A stretch of 11,098 nt of DNA. Origin: Verrucomicrobiota bacterium (GTDB taxonomy: Bacteria > Verrucomicrobiota > Verrucomicrobiia > Limisphaerales > JADLHS01). This document shows, in pieces, positions 1-5,776 of this stretch. The stretch is from assembly GCA_025360895.1 (NCBI GenBank), contig JANYBF010000516.1, forward strand, positions 1 through 11,098, in the 5' to 3' direction. A program made the translations under genes and the position numbers. The number at the start of each line of letters is the position of its first letter. Position 1 is the first letter of the stretch. Below the pieces are notes generated by a model. It made no database searches. It was not told where the DNA came from and saw nothing but the letters and a program-made list of their open reading frames with translations.

Positions 1-182
1 GGAGGAGCGCCGCGCCGGCGTTATAGCAGTCCACGGCGGCCTGGACCTGCTCGGCCCAGGTCACCCGGGAGCTTCTGTTCGGGGGTGCAATCCTCGGGCA
101 TCCACATGGGCCCGTAGGGCGCGGCCGTGATCATCAGCGGAGGCATGTTTTCGGGTAATAGTGAGTCGTCGGTGAAGTACAT
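1..182 (-). pseudogene. BKACE / DUF849 family (3-keto-5-aminohexanoate cleavage enzyme-like), N-terminus, frameshifted, runs off left edge
   Basis: The start is the ATG at 182 (protein MYFTDDSLLPENMPPLMITAAPYG...). The LMITAAPYGP segment, the CTPEQKLP loop and a following VTWAEQVQAAVDCYNAGAALL helix match the N-terminus of BKACE (DUF849) TIM-barrel enzymes. These condense a beta-keto acid with acetyl-CoA, using a metal, to give a CoA ester and acetoacetate. The strand-helix pair lies in two frames: after KLP the first frame reads GDLGRAGP and stops at 21-23. Removing one base from the CCCGGG run at 64-69 restores VTWAEQVQAA, open to the edge. About 60 of the usual ~280-300 residues are visible, so no catalytic metal ligand can be checked. 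The leader contains AAAGAGAAAAC, a weak ribosome-binding site. The break may be a consensus error or a real mutation. Confidence 0.8.
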
Positions 183-322
183 TGCGTTTTCTCTTTTGGT
201 TGGTTGTGTTTGAGGTGAGTAATTTTTTGACGTGATGGAATTAGTCCGGTTCTGGCATCGGAAAGGCGGTCGGATCCGCCTGCCAGACGCCAAAAATGTT
301 TTTCGCGGGGTCGAGTTGGCTC
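183..322 (-). repeat. Direct repeat copy 1: VOC 3' end plus A/C-rich leader
   Basis: This block holds the last ~27 codons of a VOC gene (241 upward) and the leader up to the BKACE start. By hand alignment its VOC part matches 5372-5450 at roughly three bases in four; the stretch TCTGGCATCGGAAAGGC is identical. The leaders also align: both carry a CAAACACAA(C/A)CAA stretch and end in AACGCAAT just before the next start codon. The copies are about 5.13 kb apart in the same orientation and bracket the DyP-to-BASS operon. Confidence 0.6.
194..205 (-). repeat. Leader 12-mer AACCAACCAAAA, copy 1
   Basis: Read on the minus strand, this 12-mer lies 12 nt upstream of the BKACE ATG. An identical 12-mer occurs at 8497-8508 in the leader of the DUF1254 lipoprotein. 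Similar A/C-rich, G-poor leaders precede the 190-aa DyP partner and the arylsulfatase. They look like unstructured 5' UTRs that would favour translation without a strong SD. The function is inferred. Confidence 0.4.
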
Positions 323-336
323 ATGCAGGATGCTAT
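241..336 (-). pseudogene. Remnant of a VOC (glyoxalase-like) gene, C-terminal ~31 codons only
   Basis: On the minus strand this reads ...QLDPAKNIFGVWQADPTAF and PMPEPD, then TAA at 243-241. It is clearly homologous to the C-terminus of the intact VOC protein at 5372-5761 (NNIFGGWQADLNAFPMPELD). The rest of the domain, with its metal ligands, is missing: the BASS transporter gene abuts directly upstream. The remnant is in the same frame as BASS and separated from it only by the BASS TGA at 337-339. The last BASS codons (SSGVGLR) followed by IASCM also faintly resemble the GVG-x-ASC-x-D segment of VOC proteins. The fusion point may therefore lie inside the end of the BASS frame; this is inference. 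No start codon or ribosome-binding site is evident. Confidence 0.8.
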
Positions 337-1191
337 TCATCGCAGACCGACGCCAGAACTATTGGACTTGGCTCGTAACTTCGCCAACGGCATCAGCACC
401 ACGAGGCTGAGGAGGGCGGTGACGACCACCATCACCACGACTTTTGGGTCGGTGAAACTTTGGCTGCCGACGACGAGTGCGGCAGCGATGTTGCGTTGCG
501 CTGTGCCCAAGCCGAGCACCGACCGCGTGTCCGTTGCCGGACCGCCCAGCAGCCAACCGACTCCGTAGCCGATCGCGATGAATAACAGCCCGGCCAAAAT
601 ACCTCGCGTGCCGAACATGGTCAGGACGCTTTTGAAATTCACGATGACTTGGAGCGACACGACCGCGATGAGGCCGAGGCCCGAAGCTTTATCGAATACC
701 GGCTTCACGCGCGCGGCGATGGCCGGCAATTTCGCCCGGACCGCCAGCGCACCGGCCAGCGGCAGCAGCATCAACAGACACAATGACCGGGCAATCTTCA
801 TCGGGTTCACCGATACGCCCGGCAAGAACGCAGGCAACGCCACCGGTAAGTAGCCGACCGTGAGCACCATCAGCAACACCATCAACCCGACCGCAAACGC
901 GAGGTTGCCATTGGCCAGTTTTGCCAATACCGGCAGGAATGGCGCGCCGGCGGCCGCGCCCAAAATCAGCAGCCCCACGCCAAACGATTCGTCCAGCCGC
1001 AACACTTTGCCAAGCGCCACCGCGACGAGCGGCATCACGACAAAATTCACCGCCAACGAAAGCGCGACCAGCCGCACGTTTTTCAACGGCGCGATGATTT
1101 GCGCGACAGTCAGCCCCAGCCCCATTGACAACATGCTCGACACGACGAAGACCAGCATCGCCACCGGTATGAGTTTTTGCATTAGTTCCAT
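337..1191 (-). CDS. BASS family (bile acid:Na+ symporter superfamily) organic anion transporter
   Basis: This is a 284-aa, strongly hydrophobic protein with about nine to ten predicted membrane segments. It begins MELMQKLIPVAMLVFVVSSM. The signature RSVLGLGTAQRNIAAALVV (about residues 223-241), followed by DPKVVVMVVV, is typical of the second repeat of BASS proteins (SBF fold). These are inner-membrane carriers that import organic anions with sodium. The substrate cannot be read from the sequence. The ATG at 1191 is chosen because it starts 2 nt after the TGA of the porin gene. A longer open frame to 1290 adds only basic, non-hydrophobic residues encoded across the porin gene. It is the last gene of the coupled operon. 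Its last codons may have been acquired from the VOC remnant that follows. Length is normal for the family. Confidence 0.9.
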   Translation of the reverse strand: MELMQKLIPVAMLVFVVSSMLSMGLGLTVAQIIAPLKNVRLVALSLAVNFVVMPLVAVALGKVLRLDESFGVGLLILGAAAGAPFLPVLAKLANGNLAFAVGLMVLLMVLTVGYLPVALPAFLPGVSVNPMKIARSLCLLMLLPLAGALAVRAKLPAIAARVKPVFDKASGLGLIAVVSLQVIVNFKSVLTMFGTRGILAGLLFIAIGYGVGWLLGGPATDTRSVLGLGTAQRNIAAALVVGSQSFTDPKVVVMVVVTALLSLVVLMPLAKLRAKSNSSGVGLR

Positions 1192-1193
1192 AA

Positions 1194-2411
1194 TCAGAAA
1201 ACCAATTTCAACCGTGCGCCGACAATGACGGCGGTGTCGTATTGTTCGGTGCTCGGTTTGACGACTTGCACGTCCGCGCTGAGGTGACACCAGCCGGTAA
1301 TTTCCGCGTTGTAGTAGAGTTCGACGCCTTGCTCGTCGCGTTGCGGGAGCGCCGACGAGAGTAAACGTTTCACCTCGCTTGAAAGGCCGAGATGAAAAAA
1401 TGCGACGCCCATTGTGTCGCGCGGCCGGCTCGGCACAAGCCCCGCCCCGCCGAGGCCGACGGTGGTGTTCCAGCGGACGGGATTCGAGTTCCCGTCGGCG
1501 ATGCCGGACATCGCGAACACGCCGAGCGATTTATCGGCGCGCGTCCAGACTGTTTGGTCGAAGTTCCACCACAACGCCCACGAGCCGGACTCTTGCGGCG
1601 CGGGCAGTCCTTGACCGGGGATGTTTTCCCATTCGGACGCGTCGAGCGAGGTGTACTCCCGGCTGCTCCAGTTCGCGCCGAAGACTTGTTCGCCGCGCAA
1701 TCCGAACGGCGCGACTGGTAATCGCAGCGAGCCGGTTAGCAACGCGCCATTGGCAAAAAGCCGGTTGAGGTCGGCGGTGGTCGGGTGATTGTCGGGGTCG
1801 CGGACGAGGAACGTGAATTCCGGGCCGCCTTTTTCGAACACCGCGAAGCCGGCGCCGTAGGTCGAATATGGAACGGTGCGGCCGTTGATGATGTTGGCAA
1901 CGACGGCGCTGTTCATGAATCGTTGCAGGCCGTTCTGGCCGGTGTAGTTGAGCCGAAAATCGTCGAGCGTGTTGATCTTGCCGGCGATCAGGAGCAGATG
2001 GTCGAACAAGAGTTGCGTTGCCTTCAACGCGGTGACGCCGGTATCCGCGCCGCCGGCGTTGGGAAAAGCCATATTGAAGTTGGGCAGCGAGAACGTGCCG
2101 CTGATGTCGTTGACGTCCTCGCCGTACCGGGTCTCGACGTGCGTCGTCAGCGAAAATCCCGACCACGGGCCGAGGTTGAGATAGTAGTCGAGCTTGCCGC
2201 CGTACGCGAACCCGCGGCTTTTTCCGCCATCGGTCACGCCTTGGTAAAACTGCGTGAGGTTGACATCCAAGTCGACACCATGCTCGGCGAGCGTGTCGCG
2301 CGCGCCCCACCAATTGCCGGTCAGCTTGGGCCATTCGAGGACGGATAGTTCTTCCGCGTGGTTAGTTTGCGCGGCAATCATCATCGCCATGATTGCGACG
2401 CTCCGCCTCAC
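1194..2411 (-). CDS. Carbohydrate-selective porin, OprB family
   Basis: This is a 405-aa outer-membrane beta-barrel. Family features are the opening LTGNWWGARDTLAEHGVDLDV (about residues 30-50), SFSL/GRFA-like amphipathic strands, a LLLIAGKINTLDDF strand and a terminal phenylalanine (RLKLVF) suited to BAM-mediated insertion. OprB porins pass sugars and other small polar solutes. I choose the GTG at 2411: it overlaps the upstream stop (GTGA) and gives a signal peptide (VRRSVAIMAMMIAAQTNHA, cleavage after about residue 19). An ATG seven codons earlier is possible but adds acidic residues before the hydrophobic stretch. No SD precedes it, consistent with translational coupling. Paired with BASS 2 nt downstream, it supplies the outer-membrane step of an uptake route. 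Substrate unknown. Confidence 0.88.
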   Translation of the reverse strand: MRRSVAIMAMMIAAQTNHAEELSVLEWPKLTGNWWGARDTLAEHGVDLDVNLTQFYQGVTDGGKSRGFAYGGKLDYYLNLGPWSGFSLTTHVETRYGEDVNDISGTFSLPNFNMAFPNAGGADTGVTALKATQLLFDHLLLIAGKINTLDDFRLNYTGQNGLQRFMNSAVVANIINGRTVPYSTYGAGFAVFEKGGPEFTFLVRDPDNHPTTADLNRLFANGALLTGSLRLPVAPFGLRGEQVFGANWSSREYTSLDASEWENIPGQGLPAPQESGSWALWWNFDQTVWTRADKSLGVFAMSGIADGNSNPVRWNTTVGLGGAGLVPSRPRDTMGVAFFHLGLSSEVKRLLSSALPQRDEQGVELYYNAEITGWCHLSADVQVVKPSTEQYDTAVIVGARLKLVF

Positions 2412-3424
2412 ATCGTCGCGAGGTTGCGCCACAAATTTGAGATGCTTTCGGACACGCCGAACAACACGGTGAAATGCGTCGAGTCCGTCATCACGATGTC
2501 ACCGGCCCGTTGTGCGGTCGGGGGCAGCCAGAGCAGGCTGTTGAATTCCGTGTTGCCGGCCTCGACGAACGGGTGCGGTCGTTCCAGGTCAATGGGCTGA
2601 CGCGCGAGCACGTGCACATTTTTTCCGGCGTCCTTGGTCAACGCGTAATGCGGTAGGTGCGGATGCAGGCTGAGCGAGGTGACGTTCTTGAGCAGTCCCT
2701 TCTTGTCGAGATCGCGGAACGCGGTGAGAGGTGCGATTTCTTTCGTGCCCGGTTTGACTGCCGGGCGCAAGCCCCACTCGTTCCAAACGGGAATGCCCAG
2801 CCCGCGCATCATCGACCGCGTGTATTGACTGAACCGCTGTTGGCGCGGCACGAGCGCGTCGCGATGGTGCTGGTATTCCATCTGCCTTTGTTTGAGGTCT
2901 TTTGAAGCACCCACATCGTGATGCGGCGCGCACATCAAGCATGTGCCTTCGCGCTTGAGCCATTTCTTGATCGCCGCGATTTCTTCCGGCAACGCTTCCT
3001 CTTCGCCGACCAAGTGATCGAGTCCGAACACGAGCAACGTGTCGGTGTCGGCGAGGATGCGCTCGTCAATCGGCAATTTGAAACCGGCTTGGTCGATCCG
3101 CTGGAACACAGCGACCGGCTGCCCGGTGGCTTCCGCGGCGAGCATTTGAAAATTCAGCGTCGAACGATGAAACAATTCGAGCGTGCCGGCAATGCCCTGA
3201 AGAAAACTTGCCGCGGCATACTCCGGTTTCTCCCAAAGCGGCCAGCCCACCTTGCGCACTTCGGTCATCGTGGAAAAGCGATTGTCCATCGTCTCCACGC
3301 CGCGCTGCGTTTCCCACGGATAACTCCACGTCCAATAGATGCTTACCCGCCGTTTACCTTTCGTGTACTTGCGGGGGACGTGATTCTGGTTGTAGGTGCG
3401 CGCGGATTGGATGGGAGTGCTCAT
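2408..3424 (-). CDS. Uncharacterised protein of the DyP operon, possible class I glutamine amidotransferase-like region
   Basis: I do not recognise the family; the protein has 338 aa. There is no signal peptide or membrane span. The N-terminus (about 1-60) is basic and Tyr/Trp-rich. Residues about 100-170 look like an alpha/beta core: a strand (PVAVFQRID), a strand DTDTLLVFGLDHL, a helix EEIAAIKKWLKREG, then TCLMCAPHHD with two Cys (162 and 165) and paired His (168-169). The strand, helix and loop order resembles GATase-1/DJ-1-like folds, where a Cys sits after the strand, but there is no canonical triad. The C-terminal third has further strands and several His (SLHPHLPHYAL). The ATG at 3424 overlaps the DyP stop (ATGA); its own TGA overlaps the porin GTG. 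Its place between peroxidase and porin suggests a role in the same process. Confidence 0.75.
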   Translation of the reverse strand: MSTPIQSARTYNQNHVPRKYTKGKRRVSIYWTWSYPWETQRGVETMDNRFSTMTEVRKVGWPLWEKPEYAAASFLQGIAGTLELFHRSTLNFQMLAAEATGQPVAVFQRIDQAGFKLPIDERILADTDTLLVFGLDHLVGEEEALPEEIAAIKKWLKREGTCLMCAPHHDVGASKDLKQRQMEYQHHRDALVPRQQRFSQYTRSMMRGLGIPVWNEWGLRPAVKPGTKEIAPLTAFRDLDKKGLLKNVTSLSLHPHLPHYALTKDAGKNVHVLARQPIDLERPHPFVEAGNTEFNSLLWLPPTAQRAGDIVMTDSTHFTVLFGVSESISNLWRNLATM

Positions 3425-4740
3425 GATAAGCTCGCTAGATGCCGCAACGCCTTCAGACCCGGCAGGAAAAAATACGCGCCGCCGCGCACCGTCGTGAATG
3501 CGGGCAGGCCGGTAATCTTCTTGCGGATCGGACGTTTCGGAATTTTGTATTCGAGCGTGCCGTCTTGATTGCCGATGATCGGGTCGCGCTCGTTGCCGAG
3601 TTCGTGAAAGTTCTTGTCGTTTGCCCAGACGTTTTGCGCGAACTCGAATTGCCGGACCAGACTGGCGCAAATCACAAACGCCGCGATCCCGCGCTCCACG
3701 CCGTCTTCCGCCGCGCCTTCCGGCAACGCCGGCCCATATGTCGCGCCGCGCCGGATCATCCGGCGACGGCTCATGTTCGCACCGGTATCGCGCGGGTTCA
3801 TGCGGCGAATGTGCGAGCCGAGCGGGACGGCGTAACCCTGCGGGTCTTGCTGCTTGTAGTTGAAATCGTTGTTGCGTTGCGGGTCTGCGCCGAGCGCCGG
3901 GTCGTCTTTCTCCGGCGCGAGCACCAGCGGCGCGCCGCTGCGCCAACGCCCCATCAGTTTCGCCGCGACGAGTTCCTGTTCCTCCGGCGTTTTGCCGTGC
4001 TCGCGCAGAAAATCGCGAAACCTTCCGACGTGCTCATCCATCCGCCGGTAGGCCATGAAACTGCCGTTGCGCGTGAGACTCTCCGGCTGCGGCAGCGTAA
4101 TGTGACCGTTTTCATCCGGGTAGCCGAGAATGAATTCGCCGGCTTTGAGCGGCGCGCCCGAGCCGGGCGTCGGCGCGTCGCCGGCACCTTCGATGGCCGG
4201 CTGCGAAAGCCGGTCGCGGTAACCGAAATGATCGTGCGCATACTCGAACGGCGGCGTCGCTTCGAGGTCGAGCGTCGAGAGAACCTCCACGTCTTGGCAA
4301 TTCGCGATGAGTTTTGCATGTTCCGAAACACACCGGTCGCGTTCGGCAGCGTCTCGAGCAAACAGGATCACAATCGCGTGCAGGTCCGGGCTGGAAGTTT
4401 TGTCTGTCCAATGACTCGGATGATTCGCCCCGGTGTCACCGAGCATTTCCGCGCGCGCAACCATGCCTTGCCGGAACTCCTCCGGGAATGTGGCGAGCGA
4501 CGCGTCGTCCACGCCGAGCGCGCGCAAACCATTGAACGTAAAAGCGACGGTAACCCAGCGTTTGTCCTGCGCGACAGATTCGCGCATTGCTTTGGCGGAA
4601 TGAACCTTTTCCATGATCGCCGAAAGCCAAGCCCGGCCACCCGCGGCACTCTTGAACGAGAGGAATTCGTACCGGCCCGTCATCGCCGGCGCGCGCGTCA
4701 GCAGGATGTGCTGGATGTCGTCGGACTCAAGTGTTGTCAT
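3421..4740 (-). CDS. DyP-type (dye-decolorizing) heme peroxidase
   Basis: This 439-aa protein has two ferredoxin-like halves. The C-terminal heme motifs are clear: GSHIRRMNPRD with proximal His310, RRRMIRRGATYGP with the distal Arg in RRG (330-331), RQFEFAQNVWAND and GGAYFFLPGLKALRHLA. The N-terminal motif usually written GxxDG is GYRDRLSQPAIEG here (173-185). The catalytic Asp176 is kept, but the final Gly is Arg177. Members use H2O2 to oxidise dyes, phenolics or other reductants. The length fits the larger (P/C/D-like) classes rather than the ~300-aa B class. No Tat or Sec signal is present, so it is predicted cytoplasmic unless carried by a partner or encapsulated; no encapsulin gene is visible. 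The start ATG at 4740 overlaps the stop of the upstream partner gene (ATGA), so translation is coupled. Confidence 0.93.
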   Translation of the reverse strand: MTTLESDDIQHILLTRAPAMTGRYEFLSFKSAAGGRAWLSAIMEKVHSAKAMRESVAQDKRWVTVAFTFNGLRALGVDDASLATFPEEFRQGMVARAEMLGDTGANHPSHWTDKTSSPDLHAIVILFARDAAERDRCVSEHAKLIANCQDVEVLSTLDLEATPPFEYAHDHFGYRDRLSQPAIEGAGDAPTPGSGAPLKAGEFILGYPDENGHITLPQPESLTRNGSFMAYRRMDEHVGRFRDFLREHGKTPEEQELVAAKLMGRWRSGAPLVLAPEKDDPALGADPQRNNDFNYKQQDPQGYAVPLGSHIRRMNPRDTGANMSRRRMIRRGATYGPALPEGAAEDGVERGIAAFVICASLVRQFEFAQNVWANDKNFHELGNERDPIIGNQDGTLEYKIPKRPIRKKITGLPAFTTVRGGAYFFLPGLKALRHLASLS

Positions 4741-5309
4741 TGCATCTGGTCGAGGGCGGTTGAAAACGCAGCCTTGAGTTTGAGAGCTTTCTTGATTTCG
4801 TCGGCGCTGACGTACGGATACTCGCCGTATTCGAGAAAGCTCGGGCATTGATGTTCGCGGACGAACTTGATGAAGGCTGCGGCGTTCGTTTTCCAATCCA
4901 CCGGAAAGCCTTCAAGGTTTTCGAACACCGTATTCAGGCCGGTGCTGGCGAAGATGGCGACGGCATCCTCGGTGTATTTGTCGAAGTCGGTGTCGAAGAT
5001 GCCTTGATACATGAAATAGGTGTCGCCCTTGATGTCGAAGAGCAGCCAACGCAGGTAATGGAGCTTGAGCACCGCGAGACAATCCGGCGTCGCGCCGACG
5101 GCTTTCTCGATGTTCTGGGCGTAAGCGTAGAAATTTTGTTTCGTGCCGGGCTTGATCTTGGCCATGATGCTGAAGCCGTAGCAGGCGGGCGTTTGCGGGA
5201 AGACCGGCCCGTAGCGACCCTGTTCCACTTTGTCTTTGAAGTAACCGCCTTCCGGAATCGCCAGCGCGGCGGGTTTCGTCCAATCCTTCTGTTCAGGTGA
5301 AGTTGTCAT
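4737..5309 (-). CDS. 190-aa protein upstream of DyP, predicted ferredoxin-like peroxidase-associated protein
   Basis: No named family is recognised; the protein has 190 aa. A strand (YGFSIMAKIKPG, 44-55), a helix (QNFYAYAQNIEKAVG), then LHYLRWLLFD (83-92) and TYFMYQGIFDTDFDKYTEDAVAIF (97-120) suggest an alpha+beta ferredoxin-like domain. The tail ends in a helix EIKKALKLKAAFSTALDQMQ. The order ...RWLLFD...YFMYQGIFD.D...Y.ED...GLN resembles stretches I associate with DyP-linked N-terminal regions; this is from memory, not a search. There is no signal peptide. I choose the ATG at 5309: AAGGAA at 5319-5324 is 9 nt upstream, whereas an ATG six codons earlier has no SD. Its stop overlaps the peroxidase start, suggesting equimolar synthesis and perhaps a complex. 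Confidence 0.72.
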   Translation of the reverse strand: MTTSPEQKDWTKPAALAIPEGGYFKDKVEQGRYGPVFPQTPACYGFSIMAKIKPGTKQNFYAYAQNIEKAVGATPDCLAVLKLHYLRWLLFDIKGDTYFMYQGIFDTDFDKYTEDAVAIFASTGLNTVFENLEGFPVDWKTNAAAFIKFVREHQCPSFLEYGEYPYVSADEIKKALKLKAAFSTALDQMQ

Positions 5310-5450
5310 ACTATTGCGTTCCTTCATGTTTGTTTGTGTTTGTGATTCGTCGCTTACGACATTATCGGAACCTAGTCCAGCTCTGGCATCGGAAAGGCAT
5401 TCAAATCCGCCTGCCAGCCACCGAAAATGTTGTTTACGAGATCAGCCACG
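5310..5450 (-). repeat. Direct repeat copy 2: VOC 3' end plus A/C-rich leader
   Basis: This is the partner of the repeat at 183-322. It contains the last codons of the intact VOC gene and the 62-nt leader of the DyP operon, including CAAACACAAACAAACA. No terminator-like hairpin with a U-run is visible between the VOC stop and the operon, so read-through from VOC is possible. No convincing -35/-10 pair was found in this leader. Confidence 0.55.
5319..5324 (-). promoter_or_regulatory. Ribosome-binding site AAGGAA for the 190-aa DyP partner
   Basis: On the minus strand AAGGAA lies 9 nt before the ATG at 5309. It is the clearest SD-like site in the window and decides between two in-frame ATGs (5327 and 5309). 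As the first gene of the coupled operon it would set loading for the genes behind it. Confidence 0.6.
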
Positions 5451-5761
5451 ATGGTCAACCAGGCGGTCCGGGGTACGGCCGTCTTGGGACGGACAATCGA
5501 ACCGCCGATATGTTGAATGCGCGCCACGGTTTCATCGAGCGAGTCCACGTTGACGAAAAGCATCCAGCCGTTCAAGTCTGGAATTGCCCGGTACGTCAAC
5601 CCGCCATGCAAGGCCGGGCCTTCGGTGGCGCCCGTCTGGATGCGCCAGTATCCGATGCCCGGCATCTGCTCGACCTGCCAGCCGAGCGCCTTGCGGTAAA
5701 AGTCCGCCACGACGACCGGGTGCTCGCAGTAGATTTCAAAGTGTGTGACGGAGTTGGTCAT
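5372..5761 (-). CDS. VOC family protein (glyoxalase/bleomycin-resistance fold)
   Basis: This 129-aa single VOC domain starts MTNSVTHFEIYCEHPVVVAD. HFEI with His7/Glu9, FYRKALGWQVEQ, GYWRIQTG, the GGL(TY)R segment after His52, VDSLDETVARIQHIGG and PKTAVP follow the COG3324-like layout (relatives of lactoylglutathione lyase). Candidate metal ligands are His7 and His52. The usual later Glu is not obvious, because the DPEGN-like segment reads DLVNNIFGGWQ. The substrate is unknown; the fold covers isomerases, extradiol dioxygenases and resistance proteins. It starts 15 nt after the stop of the DUF4143 ATPase and uses a weak AAAGAGA site, very like that of the BKACE gene. A 3' remnant of a second copy lies at 241-336. 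Confidence 0.88.
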   Translation of the reverse strand: MTNSVTHFEIYCEHPVVVADFYRKALGWQVEQMPGIGYWRIQTGATEGPALHGGLTYRAIPDLNGWMLFVNVDSLDETVARIQHIGGSIVRPKTAVPRTAWLTIVADLVNNIFGGWQADLNAFPMPELD

Positions 5762-5776
5762 ATCGTGTTTTCTCTT

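Noticed and set aside
3425..3946. N-terminal extension of the 338-aa protein to 3946
   Set aside because: The extension lies entirely in the DyP 3' region in another frame and is Arg-rich. The ATG at 3424 gives a clean ATGA overlap.
3439..4851. Long plus-strand open frame opposite the DyP and its partner
   Set aside because: It is antisense to a well-supported peroxidase with all heme motifs. The translation is Arg/His-rich without domains, as expected from the opposite strand of G+C-rich codons.
5349..5360. Short inverted repeat GTCG-ctta-CGAC in the DyP operon leader
   Set aside because: The arms are only 4 bp and there is no promoter-like context, so it is too weak to call an operator.
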